From Acidimicrobiales bacterium AG-414-N20 (GTDB lineage: Bacteria > Actinomycetota > Acidimicrobiia > Acidimicrobiales > MedAcidi-G1), in contig QCLO01000005.1 of the NCBI GenBank assembly GCA_003214465.1, forward strand, positions 1 to 64,000: a stretch of 64,000 bases of DNA, read 5' to 3'. Under the pieces are notes generated by a model, which was not told the DNA's origin, made no database searches, and saw only the letters and a list, made by a program, of their open reading frames with translations. Each line of letters starts with the position of its first letter. Within the stretch, counting starts at the first letter, position 1. The position numbers and the translations under genes are program-made. Shown in pieces: positions 17,799 to 26,781 of the stretch.

Positions 17799-17903
17799 TT
17801 ATGCATGTGAAGCTCGATTCAAACCAGTTCGTTCAATCTCACTTCCAACTCTAAGCCCAATTGTGGCATCAATGATTTTTACTATTGCCAAAGTAGAAAA
17901 AGG
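17799..17903 (-). pseudogene. Remnant of an ammonium transporter (AmtB) C-terminus
   Basis: In the 184-base gap before glnD the minus strand encodes, just ahead of a TAA at 17799-17801, VKIIDATIGLRV followed by ERTGLNRASH. This corresponds to the invariant end of Amt proteins, as I recall it: LKxIDxxxGLRV, then ExxGLDxxxH. Upstream of about 17900 the frame loses any resemblance and reaches a stop near 17950, and there is no start codon or transporter body. The position just upstream of glnD is where amtB(-glnK) lies in many Actinobacteria, which supports a deletion scar. Confidence 0.7.
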
Positions 17904-17952
17904 ATACTTCAAACTTGTCAATTCAAATCGAAAAACTCGTTTTATACCGTTG

Positions 17953-18297
17953 TTATTTCAGCTTTAATACGCTGTTAACAAGAGAGTCAAAATCGCGGAA
18001 GAACTTCGATCTAGGTAACACTTTTGCGCAACCGGCTTGTTCAGCTGCGGCAATAATGTCTCTGTCAACATGAGAGGCGAAGCCTAAAACTTTCGAGTCG
18101 ATTTCAGGTAGAACCTCTAAAACTTCTAACTTTGATAAGTCAACCAAAACAAGATCAACATCTACGTCAATAAGCTCAGAAACCTCCTTGACGAAACAAA
18201 TATCAGGTATTTGTAAACGTAGTTTTGACTGGTCCATCAAGTCTGGCACAAAGGCAACAACCGAGACTGAATTAATTATCTCTTCTTTTTTCGCCAT
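17953..18297 (-). CDS. Receiver-like (CheY-fold) protein, degenerate
   Basis: A 114-residue protein alternating hydrophobic strands and helices as in response-regulator receivers: SVSVVAFVPD, VDLVLVDLSKLE, SKVLGFASHVDRDIIAAAEQAG, CAKVLPRSKFF. The Asp of VDLVLVDLS sits where the phosphoacceptor would be, but the usual acidic pair after strand 1 is reduced and the final Lys is not clear. No output domain or kinase is nearby. It may be a pseudo-receiver that binds a partner. It sits between hemQ and the amt remnant. Confidence 0.5.
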   Translation of the reverse strand: MAKKEEIINSVSVVAFVPDLMDQSKLRLQIPDICFVKEVSELIDVDVDLVLVDLSKLEVLEVLPEIDSKVLGFASHVDRDIIAAAEQAGCAKVLPRSKFFRDFDSLVNSVLKLK

Positions 18298-18339
18298 TCT
18301 TTAACACCTTTAAACAGTTGAATAATAAGATTGAAGAAT

Positions 18340-19023
18340 TCACTCATTTACTAAATGATCTAAAGCGGTATCTATATCAGAAACCATCCCTGTATAAAAA
18401 GGGCCAAAATCAGCGTAGATCGCGGAAGCTTGGTCGAATCGCATCGTGTAGACAACTTCTTTAAGATCATCGGGACGTTCCGCGAATAGCGTCACGCCCC
18501 ACTCATAGTCATCAACACCAGTTGATCCCGTCACCACCTGCAAAACGCGGCCAGAAAAATTTCTTCCAGAACGTCCATGCTCATGCATCTGGGCTGAGCG
18601 CTCCTCATAAGGAAGTGTGAACCAATTGGCTTCAGGATCACGCCGTTTTGACATCGGATAAAAACACCAAGCTGTTTTATTTTCAGGTGGCAGATCTGGG
18701 TAAAGACGTGCTTGCTTCATTTCTTCTGGAACACCTGATGCATATTCAGAGATTTCTGTTAATGAAAAATAACTATCTACGATCTTTAAGCCAGCAGAAT
18801 CTATTGAACTTTGGAAGTCACGCAGATCCCAAAGATCCTCTCCTAAGACCATTAATGCAAGATCTGCTTTGTGACCTAGCATCACTGCAACAACAACCTG
18901 AATACCCTTATCGAGACTTTCAGAAACTGTTTTTTTAACTTTTTCAGAATCTACTGAATTTTGATATTTGCAAAAAAGATGCAATACCCCTAGTCCTTCT
19001 GCTGGTTTAAGTGGTAAATCCAT
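18340..19023 (-). CDS. hemQ: Coproheme decarboxylase (chlorite dismutase family, HemQ)
   Basis: A 227-residue Cld-family protein that makes the last step of the coproporphyrin-dependent haem pathway used by Actinobacteria and Firmicutes. The signature block reads FYPMSKRRDPEANWFTLP, with the catalytic Tyr in YPMSK. MHEHGRSGR carries the proximal His, and VDDYEWGVTLFAERPDDLKE follows. It lacks any export signal, as expected for HemQ rather than periplasmic chlorite dismutase. The gene is 42 bases from the receiver-like gene and 34 bases from fdhD. Confidence 0.88.
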   Translation of the reverse strand: MDLPLKPAEGLGVLHLFCKYQNSVDSEKVKKTVSESLDKGIQVVVAVMLGHKADLALMVLGEDLWDLRDFQSSIDSAGLKIVDSYFSLTEISEYASGVPEEMKQARLYPDLPPENKTAWCFYPMSKRRDPEANWFTLPYEERSAQMHEHGRSGRNFSGRVLQVVTGSTGVDDYEWGVTLFAERPDDLKEVVYTMRFDQASAIYADFGPFYTGMVSDIDTALDHLVNE

Positions 19024-19057
19024 TCTTAGAGTCTACGGAAGCTAGCTGTATCTAACT

Positions 19058-19843
19058 CTAAGAATAAAGATTGATCCGGTTCCCACGAGCGAAACCACCC
19101 AATTGTAAACCTGCGGCTTTAGCCGTTTCTACAGCTAGTGCTGATGGTCCACTTACAGCAATCAAACAAGCAAAACCAGCAGCCCAAGCTTTCTGAACCA
19201 TCTCAAAAGATGCTCTACCACTAACCCAAAGACCCATATCGTTTGCTGGTAGAGAATCCTCCAAATACAGGGTCCCTACAATCTTGTCAACGGCATTATG
19301 CCGACCTATATCTTCACGAACAATAATACTTCTACCAGACCGATCAAAAGCCATAGCGGCATGAACGGCGCCAGTTACTCCAAAAAGGTCTTGTTCTTTT
19401 TGGATGTGATCAGCGACAGAAGTGAGAATATCTACTTCAAAAGCTTCTAGATCTAAAGGTTCTAAAGACTTCAATAGATTTTCAATGGCTTCGACTCCAC
19501 AAATTCCACACGAAGAAGAAGCGGGTCCAAGTCTTGCAGTTGGTTTTGGAGCAAGTCCATCAGTATCTACTGTTACATCATTAAATTCTGCCTCTGATGC
19601 ACTCGACTGACCGCAATATCGAATTGACTTAATCTTTGCTTTATTAAGCAGTCCTTCGGTAAGACAAAATCCCGCTGCGAGTTCAAAATCATTTCCTGGG
19701 GTGCGCATAGTGGTACCTATAAGTTCCCCATCAAGTCGGATAGAGATCGGCTCTTCAACAATCACTTCATCGGGAACCCGCTCCCTTTCCCCAGATTCTA
19801 TTTTTTCGGCAAAAACTTTGACTGTCCTCCCACGAGCGGTCAT
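19058..19843 (-). CDS. fdhD: Formate dehydrogenase accessory sulfurtransferase FdhD
   Basis: FdhD takes sulfur from a cysteine desulfurase and inserts it as the sulfido ligand on the molybdenum/tungsten-bis-MGD of formate dehydrogenase. The loop cysteines are in SSSCGICG; the MGD-binding core includes VREDIGRHNAVDKIVG and LWVSGRASFEMVQKA. The start at 19843 is fixed by a GGAGGAAAAC ribosome site; an upstream extension to 19939 is spurious. It is divergently placed ahead of the carnitine/FDH genes, about 3.3 kb from the catalytic FDH gene it must serve. Confidence 0.93.
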   Translation of the reverse strand: MTARGRTVKVFAEKIESGERERVPDEVIVEEPISIRLDGELIGTTMRTPGNDFELAAGFCLTEGLLNKAKIKSIRYCGQSSASEAEFNDVTVDTDGLAPKPTARLGPASSSCGICGVEAIENLLKSLEPLDLEAFEVDILTSVADHIQKEQDLFGVTGAVHAAMAFDRSGRSIIVREDIGRHNAVDKIVGTLYLEDSLPANDMGLWVSGRASFEMVQKAWAAGFACLIAVSGPSALAVETAKAAGLQLGGFARGNRINLYS

Positions 19844-20013
19844 GTTTTCCTCCAAATAAATAGCAACGTTTAAATAAACACTATTGTCAAAACACACATA
19901 ATTTACTTTTTTATATTTCTTTGATCTACAAAAAGCCATCCATCGAAGCTATTCTCTAGCAAATTGCTCATATTCTTTTTTAGCCTGAAAACCGCAACGC
20001 AGAGGGGGGGGAA

Positions 20014-20895
20014 ATGAATAAGAACGTAATAATCACATGCGCAATTACCGGTGCGGGAGAAACAACCGACAAGAGTGAACATGTGCCAGTTACTCCTGAA
20101 CAAATCGCAAATTCTGCACTCGAGGCTGCGAAAGCAGGTGCCGCTATTGTCCACTGCCACGTTAGGGACCCAAAAACTGGAAAAGGTTCAAGAAATCCCG
20201 ATTATTACGAAGAAGTAGTTGACAGAATAAGGGAAAAAGACAGCCAAGTGGTAATTAATTTAACCGCTGGAATGGGCGGAGATTTAGTTATAGGTCCTGA
20301 TACTAACCCAATGAATTTTGGAGAAGGAACAGATCTTGTAGGAGCGCTTGAAAGACTACAACATGTAGAAAGAATACGACCTGATATTTGTTCACTAGAC
20401 TGCGGCTCACTGAACTTTGGCGATACTAATGAGGTTTATATCTCAACTCCAGAAATGCTAAGAGAAATGACCCAAAAAGTTAAGAGTCTGGGTGTTCGTC
20501 CTGAACTAGAGATTTTTGATACCGGAAATCTTTGGTTTGCTGAAACAATGATTGCCGAAGGTTTGCTTGATCCTCCCTTTTGGATTCAGTTGTGTCTCTC
20601 TATCCCTTACGGGACACCTATGGATATCGGCATTCTCTATGCAATGGTTAATCGACTACCCGAAAACGCAGAATTCACTTCTTTTGGTTTGGGAGCTATG
20701 CAAATGCCGATGGTAGCCCAATCAGTAATACTCGGTGGTCACGTCAGAGTAGGGCTTGAAGACAACTTATACCTAGAAAAAGGTGTACTAGCTACAAATG
20801 CCGATTTGGTTAAGAAAGCCGTAAACATAATCGAACTAATGGGAGCTTCCATCCAATCCCCAAACGAAGCTCGAAAAACTCTAAACCTAAAATGA
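20014..20895 (+). CDS. BKACE family enzyme, probable 3-dehydrocarnitine cleavage enzyme
   Basis: A 293-residue DUF849/BKACE TIM barrel. These zinc enzymes condense a beta-keto acid with acetyl-CoA to release acetoacetate and a new CoA ester. Zinc and substrate residues are visible in ITCAITGAGE and IVHCHVRDPKTG, and GGHVRVGLEDNLYL is the conserved C-terminal block. Its neighbours (carnitine dehydrogenase, gamma-butyrobetaine hydroxylase) point to 3-dehydrocarnitine as substrate, giving betainyl-CoA plus acetoacetate. The start codon follows an unusual ribosome site: GA plus eight G residues, two bases before the ATG. Confidence 0.88.
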   Translation: MNKNVIITCAITGAGETTDKSEHVPVTPEQIANSALEAAKAGAAIVHCHVRDPKTGKGSRNPDYYEEVVDRIREKDSQVVINLTAGMGGDLVIGPDTNPMNFGEGTDLVGALERLQHVERIRPDICSLDCGSLNFGDTNEVYISTPEMLREMTQKVKSLGVRPELEIFDTGNLWFAETMIAEGLLDPPFWIQLCLSIPYGTPMDIGILYAMVNRLPENAEFTSFGLGAMQMPMVAQSVILGGHVRVGLEDNLYLEKGVLATNADLVKKAVNIIELMGASIQSPNEARKTLNLK

Positions 20896-20922
20896 TAACT
20901 TTTTCATTTTCAAAAATTTCAG

Positions 20923-21891
20923 ATGGTTAAATCAGTTGCCTGTATTGGCATGGGTGTCATTGGTTGTGGTTGGGCTTCACATTTTTCTGGCCAAGGAATC
21001 CAAGTTCATGCTTGGGACCCTGATTCAAAATCAGAAGAGCTATTCAAAAGGACAATTGAACAAGCTTGGCCTTCAATGGAAAAACTAGGTCTAGCAAGTG
21101 GTGCTTCCCCTGATCTTGTAGTTTTTCATAAAAACATTGAAACAGCTGTTGAGAACTGTTCACTAGTCCAAGAAAGCTCTCCCGAACGACTTGAACTGAA
21201 ACAAAAACTTCTTTCTACTATCGATAAAGCCTGCGACACTGATTGTGTAATAGCGTCATCAACCTCAGGTTATTTAGTCAGTGATCTAGCTTTACATTGT
21301 TCTGTCGCACCAGAACGTATCGTGGTTGGGCACCCATTTAACCCTGTTTATCTACTACCACTCGTAGAACTTGTGGCAGGACCTCAGACATCATCAGCGA
21401 CGATGGATAGAGCTGAAGAGATTTACTCAAATTCTGGAAAAACAGTATTACGTCTTGAAAAAGAAATTGATGGTTTTATAGCGGACCGGCTTCAAGAAGC
21501 TATGTGGCGCGAAGCCCTCCATATGGTCGCTAATGGAGAAGCAACAGTGGAGCAATTAGATCTGTCTATCACTGCCGGACCTGGTCTTAGATGGGCGCTA
21601 ATGGGGCCGATGCTTACATTTCATCTAGCAGGTGGTGAAGGCGGTATGGCCCACATGCTAGATCACTTCGGACCGTCTCTTCAGTCGCCTTGGACCAGAT
21701 TAAAAGCTCCAAAATTGACCGAATCTCTAAGAAACGCAGTGGTAGATGGTTGCTCTGAAGAAGCTGATGGTAGATCTGTAGCTGACTTAGTGCTTGAACG
21801 TGACAAGGGACTCACAGCCATCATTCAAACGCTCAATGAGCTCAAAATTGAAACTTCAAAGAAAGATACGAAAAATGAAGGACGTGATTAA
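20923..21891 (+). CDS. L-carnitine dehydrogenase
   Basis: A 322-residue member of the 3-hydroxyacyl-CoA dehydrogenase family. The NAD motif is CIGMGVIGCGWASHF. The catalytic region has SSTSGYLVSDL and VVGHPFNPVYLLPLVE. KEIDGFIADRLQEAMWREAL and the block GPGLRWALMGPMLTFHLAGG are what I recognise as the carnitine-specific branch rather than fatty acyl dehydrogenases. It oxidises L-carnitine to 3-dehydrocarnitine, the substrate for the BKACE gene immediately upstream (27 bases). The ribosome site is weak. Confidence 0.86.
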   Translation: MVKSVACIGMGVIGCGWASHFSGQGIQVHAWDPDSKSEELFKRTIEQAWPSMEKLGLASGASPDLVVFHKNIETAVENCSLVQESSPERLELKQKLLSTIDKACDTDCVIASSTSGYLVSDLALHCSVAPERIVVGHPFNPVYLLPLVELVAGPQTSSATMDRAEEIYSNSGKTVLRLEKEIDGFIADRLQEAMWREALHMVANGEATVEQLDLSITAGPGLRWALMGPMLTFHLAGGEGGMAHMLDHFGPSLQSPWTRLKAPKLTESLRNAVVDGCSEEADGRSVADLVLERDKGLTAIIQTLNELKIETSKKDTKNEGRD

Positions 21892-23065
21892 TACAGGAGA
21901 TTTCGATTCTTATCTGGTGGAACATCACATAATTGATTCTTCTACCGATGGCAAAAAAGTCGAAATTAAATGGAGTGACGGTCATCTAAGTAAATTTCAC
22001 TTTCTTTGGTTAAGAGACAACTGTCCATGTTGTGTTCATCCGGAAACGCGTGAACCCATCTTTAACGTAGTTTCAATAGCTGATGACTTACTAATTTCCT
22101 CGGTATCTACAACTAAAAAAAGTTTCTTAGAAGTCGTTTGGTCTGGAGAGTCACACACAAGTTATTTTCACCCTGGTTGGCTTCGATCTCATTGCCTAGA
22201 TTTATCAAAAAGAACTTTTCCAGAACCTATTACATGGGATTCAAAAAATAGGAAAGAGCCAGAGCGGTTCAACTGGAACGAAATTATTTCTGATCTAAAA
22301 GCAGAAAGAAAATGGCTTTGTTCACTTATTGAAACTGGCTGTTCTATTACCGAAAATGTCGAACCATCGAAAGATGGCCTTATAAAAATTGCAGAAAGAA
22401 TAGGCGTAGTTAGAGAAACCAATTTTGGTCTTTTCTTTGACGTAGAAGCAAAAACTGGACCTGATACAGCCGCCTATACTGAAATTCAACTTCCCCCTCA
22501 CACTGATCTACCTACCCGCGAATATCAACCCGGACTTCAACTGCTTCATTGCATAAAAAACTCCGTAAAAGGAGGAGAATCAATTTTAGTGGATGGTTTT
22601 CGAGTAGCAGAAGAGATCCGCTCCAAAGAACCTAAAATCTTTGATTTACTAACTTCAGTTCCATGGGATTTCGGTAACCGCAGTGCCTTCACTGACTATC
22701 GTTGGAAAACACCAATGATTAAGTTAGATAATGAAGGAAAAATTGAAGAAGTTAGAGTAGGCAACTTCTTGCGCGTTCCTTTACAAGTTGATTTCGATCT
22801 CATAGAACCCATGTACAAGGCATATAAGTTATTCGAAACACTAAATCATGACGACCGCTTCAAATTACGCTTTCGACTAGAACAAGGCGAGTGTCTAATT
22901 ATCGACAACCGAAGAGTCCTACATGCTAGAGACTCCTTTGATTCTTCTAGCGGTGAAAGGCACCTTTGCGGCTGTTACATAGAACGTGATGAACTTTGGT
23001 CTTCTATACGCATGATCGACAGGAGAAATAGACAAAAAAGAATCAATTCTTCTTTGAATAAGTAA
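21875..23065 (+). CDS. Gamma-butyrobetaine dioxygenase (2-oxoglutarate, Fe(II)-dependent)
   Basis: About 396 residues. The N-terminal GBBH-like/DUF971 zinc module reads LWLRDNCPCCVHPETREP. The C-terminal TauD/TfdA barrel has the iron-binding HxD in PPHTDLPTRE and the distal His in NRRVLHARDSF. It hydroxylates gamma-butyrobetaine to L-carnitine. Trimethyllysine dioxygenase is a distant alternative but the context argues against it. The ATG at 21875 overlaps the dehydrogenase end by 17 bases; the longer reading from 21794 lies wholly within that gene and is unlikely. Confidence 0.86.
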   Translation: MKDVINTGDFDSYLVEHHIIDSSTDGKKVEIKWSDGHLSKFHFLWLRDNCPCCVHPETREPIFNVVSIADDLLISSVSTTKKSFLEVVWSGESHTSYFHPGWLRSHCLDLSKRTFPEPITWDSKNRKEPERFNWNEIISDLKAERKWLCSLIETGCSITENVEPSKDGLIKIAERIGVVRETNFGLFFDVEAKTGPDTAAYTEIQLPPHTDLPTREYQPGLQLLHCIKNSVKGGESILVDGFRVAEEIRSKEPKIFDLLTSVPWDFGNRSAFTDYRWKTPMIKLDNEGKIEEVRVGNFLRVPLQVDFDLIEPMYKAYKLFETLNHDDRFKLRFRLEQGECLIIDNRRVLHARDSFDSSSGERHLCGCYIERDELWSSIRMIDRRNRQKRINSSLNK

Positions 23066-23102
23066 TACTAACATTAGATTAATTTGATCCAGATGGGAAA
23101 AT

Positions 23103-24995
23103 ATGACTGAACGTCTTACCTCGCCGATGCTTAAAGAAAATGGAAAGCTTCGTGAAGCTACATGGGAAGAAGCACTGAACAAAGCTGCAGAAGGATTTAA
23201 ATCCGTTATTGATTTACATGGACCTAAAGCTTTTGGAATGTTCAGTTGCTCAAAAACGACCAATGAAGTTAATTACGCAGCACAGAAGTTTGCTAGAAAA
23301 GTACTTGGTTCTAACAACATAGATAGCTGTAATCGAACTTGACATGCTCCCAGTGTCGTCGGTCTGGCGACAGTGTTTGGAGTAGGAGGAGGAACTTCTT
23401 CTTATAAAGAAATCGAAGAAGCCGATGCGATAATTCTGTGGGGTTCAAATGCTAGATCGGCACATCCTATTTTCTTTCATCACCTTTTGAAAGGCATATC
23501 AAACGGCGCCAAAATGTGGGCTATTGACCCTAGAAGAACTGAATCAGCAAGATTTGCTGATGTTTGGTTGGGTATAAATGTTGGAAGTGACATTGCTCTA
23601 GCTAATGGCATAGCTCGTGAAATAATCAATGCAGGTTTAGAAAATAAAAACTTTATTAAAAATGCTACAACCGGTTATGAAGATTTTGTAACTCACATTG
23701 AACCGTGGACACTAACAAAGACCGCTGCAATCACCGGAGTTCCTTCTGAAGCAATCCGTGATTTAGCTCACTTCTACGCAAACGCTGAAAAAGCTCAGAT
23801 TGCTTGGACTTTAGGAATAACCGAACATCATACGGCAGTTGATAATGTCCTCACGCTTTGTAATCTTTCTCTTTTAACCGGTCACGTAGGCCGTTGGGGT
23901 TCCGGTTTAGTTCCACTGCGAGGCCAAAATAACGTTCAAGGTGGAGGGGATATGGGTGCCCTACCTAACAAACTCGCTGGATTCCAGAATGTAGCTGATG
24001 AAAAAGTCAGATTAAAGTTTGAAGCAGTCTGGAATTGTAAGATACCACCCGAACCAGGGTGGCATCTTACAGAAATGTTTGAGGCAATGGAGAAAAAAGA
24101 ACTCAAAGCCTTATATGTGATCGGCGAAAATCCTGCAGACTCTGATGCAGATGTAAATCATGCCCGTAAAGCTTTAGAAGGACTTGACATCCTTGTAGTC
24201 CAAGACGTTTTTATGACCCGTACAGCTGAAATGGCTGATGTTGTATTACCTGCTGCGCTTGGATGGGCGGAGTCAGATGGAACTGTCACTAACAGTGAAC
24301 GACGAGTCCAACGGACTCGAGCTGCTATAAAACCACCAGGTGATGCCCATCAAGAAATCGAAATAATCTCAGACCTAGCTAAGCATTTAGGAGATGACAG
24401 TTGGGGTCAACCTACTGCTGAAGAACTTTGGGAAGAATTAAGGACTATCTCCCCTATGCATGCTGGCATGTCATGGAAAAGAATTGAAAATGAAGGTGGC
24501 ATCCAATGGCCTTGCCCTGATGAAGATCATCCTGGGAGCCCCTTTCTTCACGATCGACTTTGGAGGCAACCAGCCGAAGGGCGGCTCGCTCCTTTTTCAT
24601 GTGTAGATGATCGCCCCCCTGTCGAATCCTTAGATGAAGAATATCCTTTACGTCTTACCACGGGTAGAGTCTTAGACTCTTATAACACTGGGGTTCAAAC
24701 CATCAATTACGAATCTCCTATACGAAGTGGAGAAGCCTTGGAACTTTCCAGCATTGATGCAGAAAAACTTGATATCTCATCGGGTGAACGGGTCTTAGTG
24801 TCGTCACGCCGCGGAAGTATTGAGATGACTGTCGAAGTTGACCCTGATCTTCCGGTGGGGCTCGCTTTCACAACTTTTCATTTCCCTGATTTAGCAGATG
24901 TAAACCAATTGACAAACAGTGCATACGACCCGAAATCTGGAACAGCCGAGTTCAAAGCTACAGCCATCCGCGTCGAGAAGTTAGTCAATGCCTGA
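23103..24995 (+). CDS. Formate dehydrogenase catalytic subunit, selenocysteine-containing, lacking the N-terminal [4Fe-4S] domain
   Basis: One protein of about 630 residues interrupted by an in-frame TGA at 23340-23342 (residue 80). The sequence before it (NNIDSCNRT) and after it (HAPSVVGLATVFG) is contiguous FDH, and TGA occupies the Mo/W-ligand position held by Sec or Cys in this family. Without recoding the gene looks broken into two open frames in the same phase. MGD-binding regions follow (LWGSNARSAHPIFFHH, RGQNNVQGGGDMGALPN), then the C-terminal molybdopterin-binding barrel (YPLRLTTGRVLDSYNTG). The CxxC...C Fe4S4 module that normally precedes RLTSPMLKENGKL is absent; it is at the end of the 26774 gene. 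Confidence 0.93.
23340..23380 (+). promoter_or_regulatory. Bacterial SECIS element downstream of the selenocysteine UGA
   Basis: After the UGA (23340-23342), bases 23354-23360 (TGTCGTC) pair with 23366-23372 (GGCGACA) to form a 7-bp stem with one G-U pair, closing the loop GGTCT at 23361-23365. A lower helix is possible between 23350-23352 and 23378-23380. The loop sequence GGUCU and the 18 bases between UGA and loop match the E. coli fdhF SECIS as I remember it. This is the SelB-recognition signal and supports recoding rather than a nonsense mutation. Confidence 0.9.
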
Positions 24996-26781
24996 CATAA
25001 AATTTGGCACTTCCCTCCCCAGCCCCGATGAAAAAGTAGCTGTGGATGAAGCAGTCGAATCACATGGACCAGTAACAATAGAACTCTCGGAAAGACTTGT
25101 TTATGGCGGTCAAAAACGACTGAAAGAGAGAAGACATCTTTTATTGCCTGCTCTTCATGCGCTGCAACGTGCTTCCGGGTGGATCAGTCCGGGAGGGCTA
25201 GATTATGCATGCCGAATTCTAGAAGTTCCACCCGCTGAGGCGTATGGTGTAGCCACCTTCTATCACCTCTTTTCAGACCAACCGCCTAAAGGTGATCAAA
25301 TACTCCATGTATGTGATGACATTGCGTGCATCCTAAATGGGGCTAATGACCTAATCGATGCTTCGAAACAAGAAGGATATGAAACCAAACCCAGTCCATG
25401 TTTAGGACAGTGTGAAAAAGGCTCGGCCGTGTTTGTTCAACGAGTCGCCTCTGATGACACTGTTATATTCGAAACTGACCCCAAGGAATTCGAAAAATAT
25501 TTAACAAAAAATTCAGAAAAAGAACCAACTAAGTTGCCACAAGAAGGATCAGATCATTTACGTCTTCTTTCCAGAATTGGAATTGTAGATCCAAATAGTC
25601 TCGAAGATTATAAGTCCCACGGAGGTTACAAGGCACTCGAAAAAGCCCTTGAAATGGATAACGAAGAAATAATTGAAGAGGTTTCAAGCTCAGGTTTAAG
25701 AGGCAGAGGCGGAGCCGCTTTCCCGACTGGAGTCAAATGGAAAGCGGTAGCTGACGAAAAAGGCAAGGTGCATCATCTGGTTTGCAACGCTGACGAGTCA
25801 GAACCAGGAACTTTCAAAGATCGAATTTTAATGGAAAATGATCCGTTTGCTTTAATCGAATCAATGACTATCGCTGGACTTGCCATAGGTGCAGAAAAAG
25901 GGTGGTTTTACATCCGTGGTGAATACCCACTCGCTAAACAACGTCTAGTTGAAGCAATCGAAAAAGCTAAAAAGTCAGACTTGCTAGGCAACAATATTCT
26001 GGGTTCGGGAAGAAAATTTGATATTGAAATAAGAAGCGGTGCAGGCGCTTACATTTGTGGTGAAGAAACTGCATTATTTAACTCAATAGAGGGATTTAGA
26101 GGGGAACCAAGGAACAAACCACCCTTTCCTACAACTAATGGCCTATTCAACGAACCGACAGTAGTTAACAATGTTGAAACCTTGGCAAATATCCCCCGGA
26201 TAATTTTGCATGGCGGAGAGTCTTATGCTTCGGAAGGAACAGATCAGTCTTCAGGGACCAGACTTTTCTGCTTAAGCGGAAGAGTGGCTTCCCCCGGTCT
26301 TTACGAATTTGAATTTGGTGTAACTCTTGGCGAAATATTGGATGCCGCGGGTGGTTTTTCAGGATCTGGTAATCTAAAAGCGATTCTCCTGGGTGGAGCA
26401 GCAGGCAGTTTTGTAACTCCCGAGTCTTTAAACCTGCCACTAACTTTTGAAGACACTCGTAATGCTGGGGTCTCATTGGGTTCGGGAGTGATAATGGCCT
26501 TTAGCGATAGAGATGATTTAAAAAAGATTGTTCTACGTATCGCTGAATTTTTTCGCGATGAATCATGCGGACAATGTGTCCCTTGCAGAGTTGGAACGGT
26601 CCGACAAGAAGAATTACTAATCCGAATTACTGATAAACAAACTCTTGATGCTGATATATCATTATTCGATGACTTAGCTTCCGTGATGTCTGATGCATCG
26701 ATTTGTGGTTTAGGACATACCGCAGCATCAGCAGTTAGGTCAGCTCTAAATCTAGGACTTTTGGAAACTAATAATGAGTGA
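24988..26781 (+). CDS. NAD-linked formate dehydrogenase diaphorase subunit (NuoE-NuoF fusion)
   Basis: A 597-residue fusion. Residues about 20-150 form a NuoE-type thioredoxin-like [2Fe-2S] domain with CDDIAC and CLGQC. Residues about 190-597 form NuoF: GLRGRGGAAFPTGVKWK (FMN/NADH), GAGAYICGEETALFNSIEG, and the N3-type [4Fe-4S] site ESCGQCVPCRVGT with a distal Cys in ICGLGHTA. In the FDS-type formate dehydrogenases these are separate FdsG and FdsB chains. It passes electrons from formate to NAD+. The start overlaps the catalytic gene by 8 bases (ATGCCTGA). Confidence 0.92.
   Translation: MPDIKFGTSLPSPDEKVAVDEAVESHGPVTIELSERLVYGGQKRLKERRHLLLPALHALQRASGWISPGGLDYACRILEVPPAEAYGVATFYHLFSDQPPKGDQILHVCDDIACILNGANDLIDASKQEGYETKPSPCLGQCEKGSAVFVQRVASDDTVIFETDPKEFEKYLTKNSEKEPTKLPQEGSDHLRLLSRIGIVDPNSLEDYKSHGGYKALEKALEMDNEEIIEEVSSSGLRGRGGAAFPTGVKWKAVADEKGKVHHLVCNADESEPGTFKDRILMENDPFALIESMTIAGLAIGAEKGWFYIRGEYPLAKQRLVEAIEKAKKSDLLGNNILGSGRKFDIEIRSGAGAYICGEETALFNSIEGFRGEPRNKPPFPTTNGLFNEPTVVNNVETLANIPRIILHGGESYASEGTDQSSGTRLFCLSGRVASPGLYEFEFGVTLGEILDAAGGFSGSGNLKAILLGGAAGSFVTPESLNLPLTFEDTRNAGVSLGSGVIMAFSDRDDLKKIVLRIAEFFRDESCGQCVPCRVGTVRQEELLIRITDKQTLDADISLFDDLASVMSDASICGLGHTAASAVRSALNLGLLETNNE

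Noticed and set aside
17769-17952. Regulatory RNA or riboswitch in the spacer before glnD
   Set aside because: No conserved riboswitch core or terminator could be recognised; the spacer is better explained by the amtB remnant.
19844-20160. N-terminal extension of FdhD and an antisense frame over the BKACE start
   Set aside because: The strong GGAGG site fixes FdhD at 19843, and the antisense frame covers conserved BKACE coding sequence.
23103-23342. Stand-alone 79-residue gene followed by a separate gene starting at GTG 23373
   Set aside because: The two are one FDH gene read through a selenocysteine UGA; the residues between 23343 and 23373 continue the family sequence.
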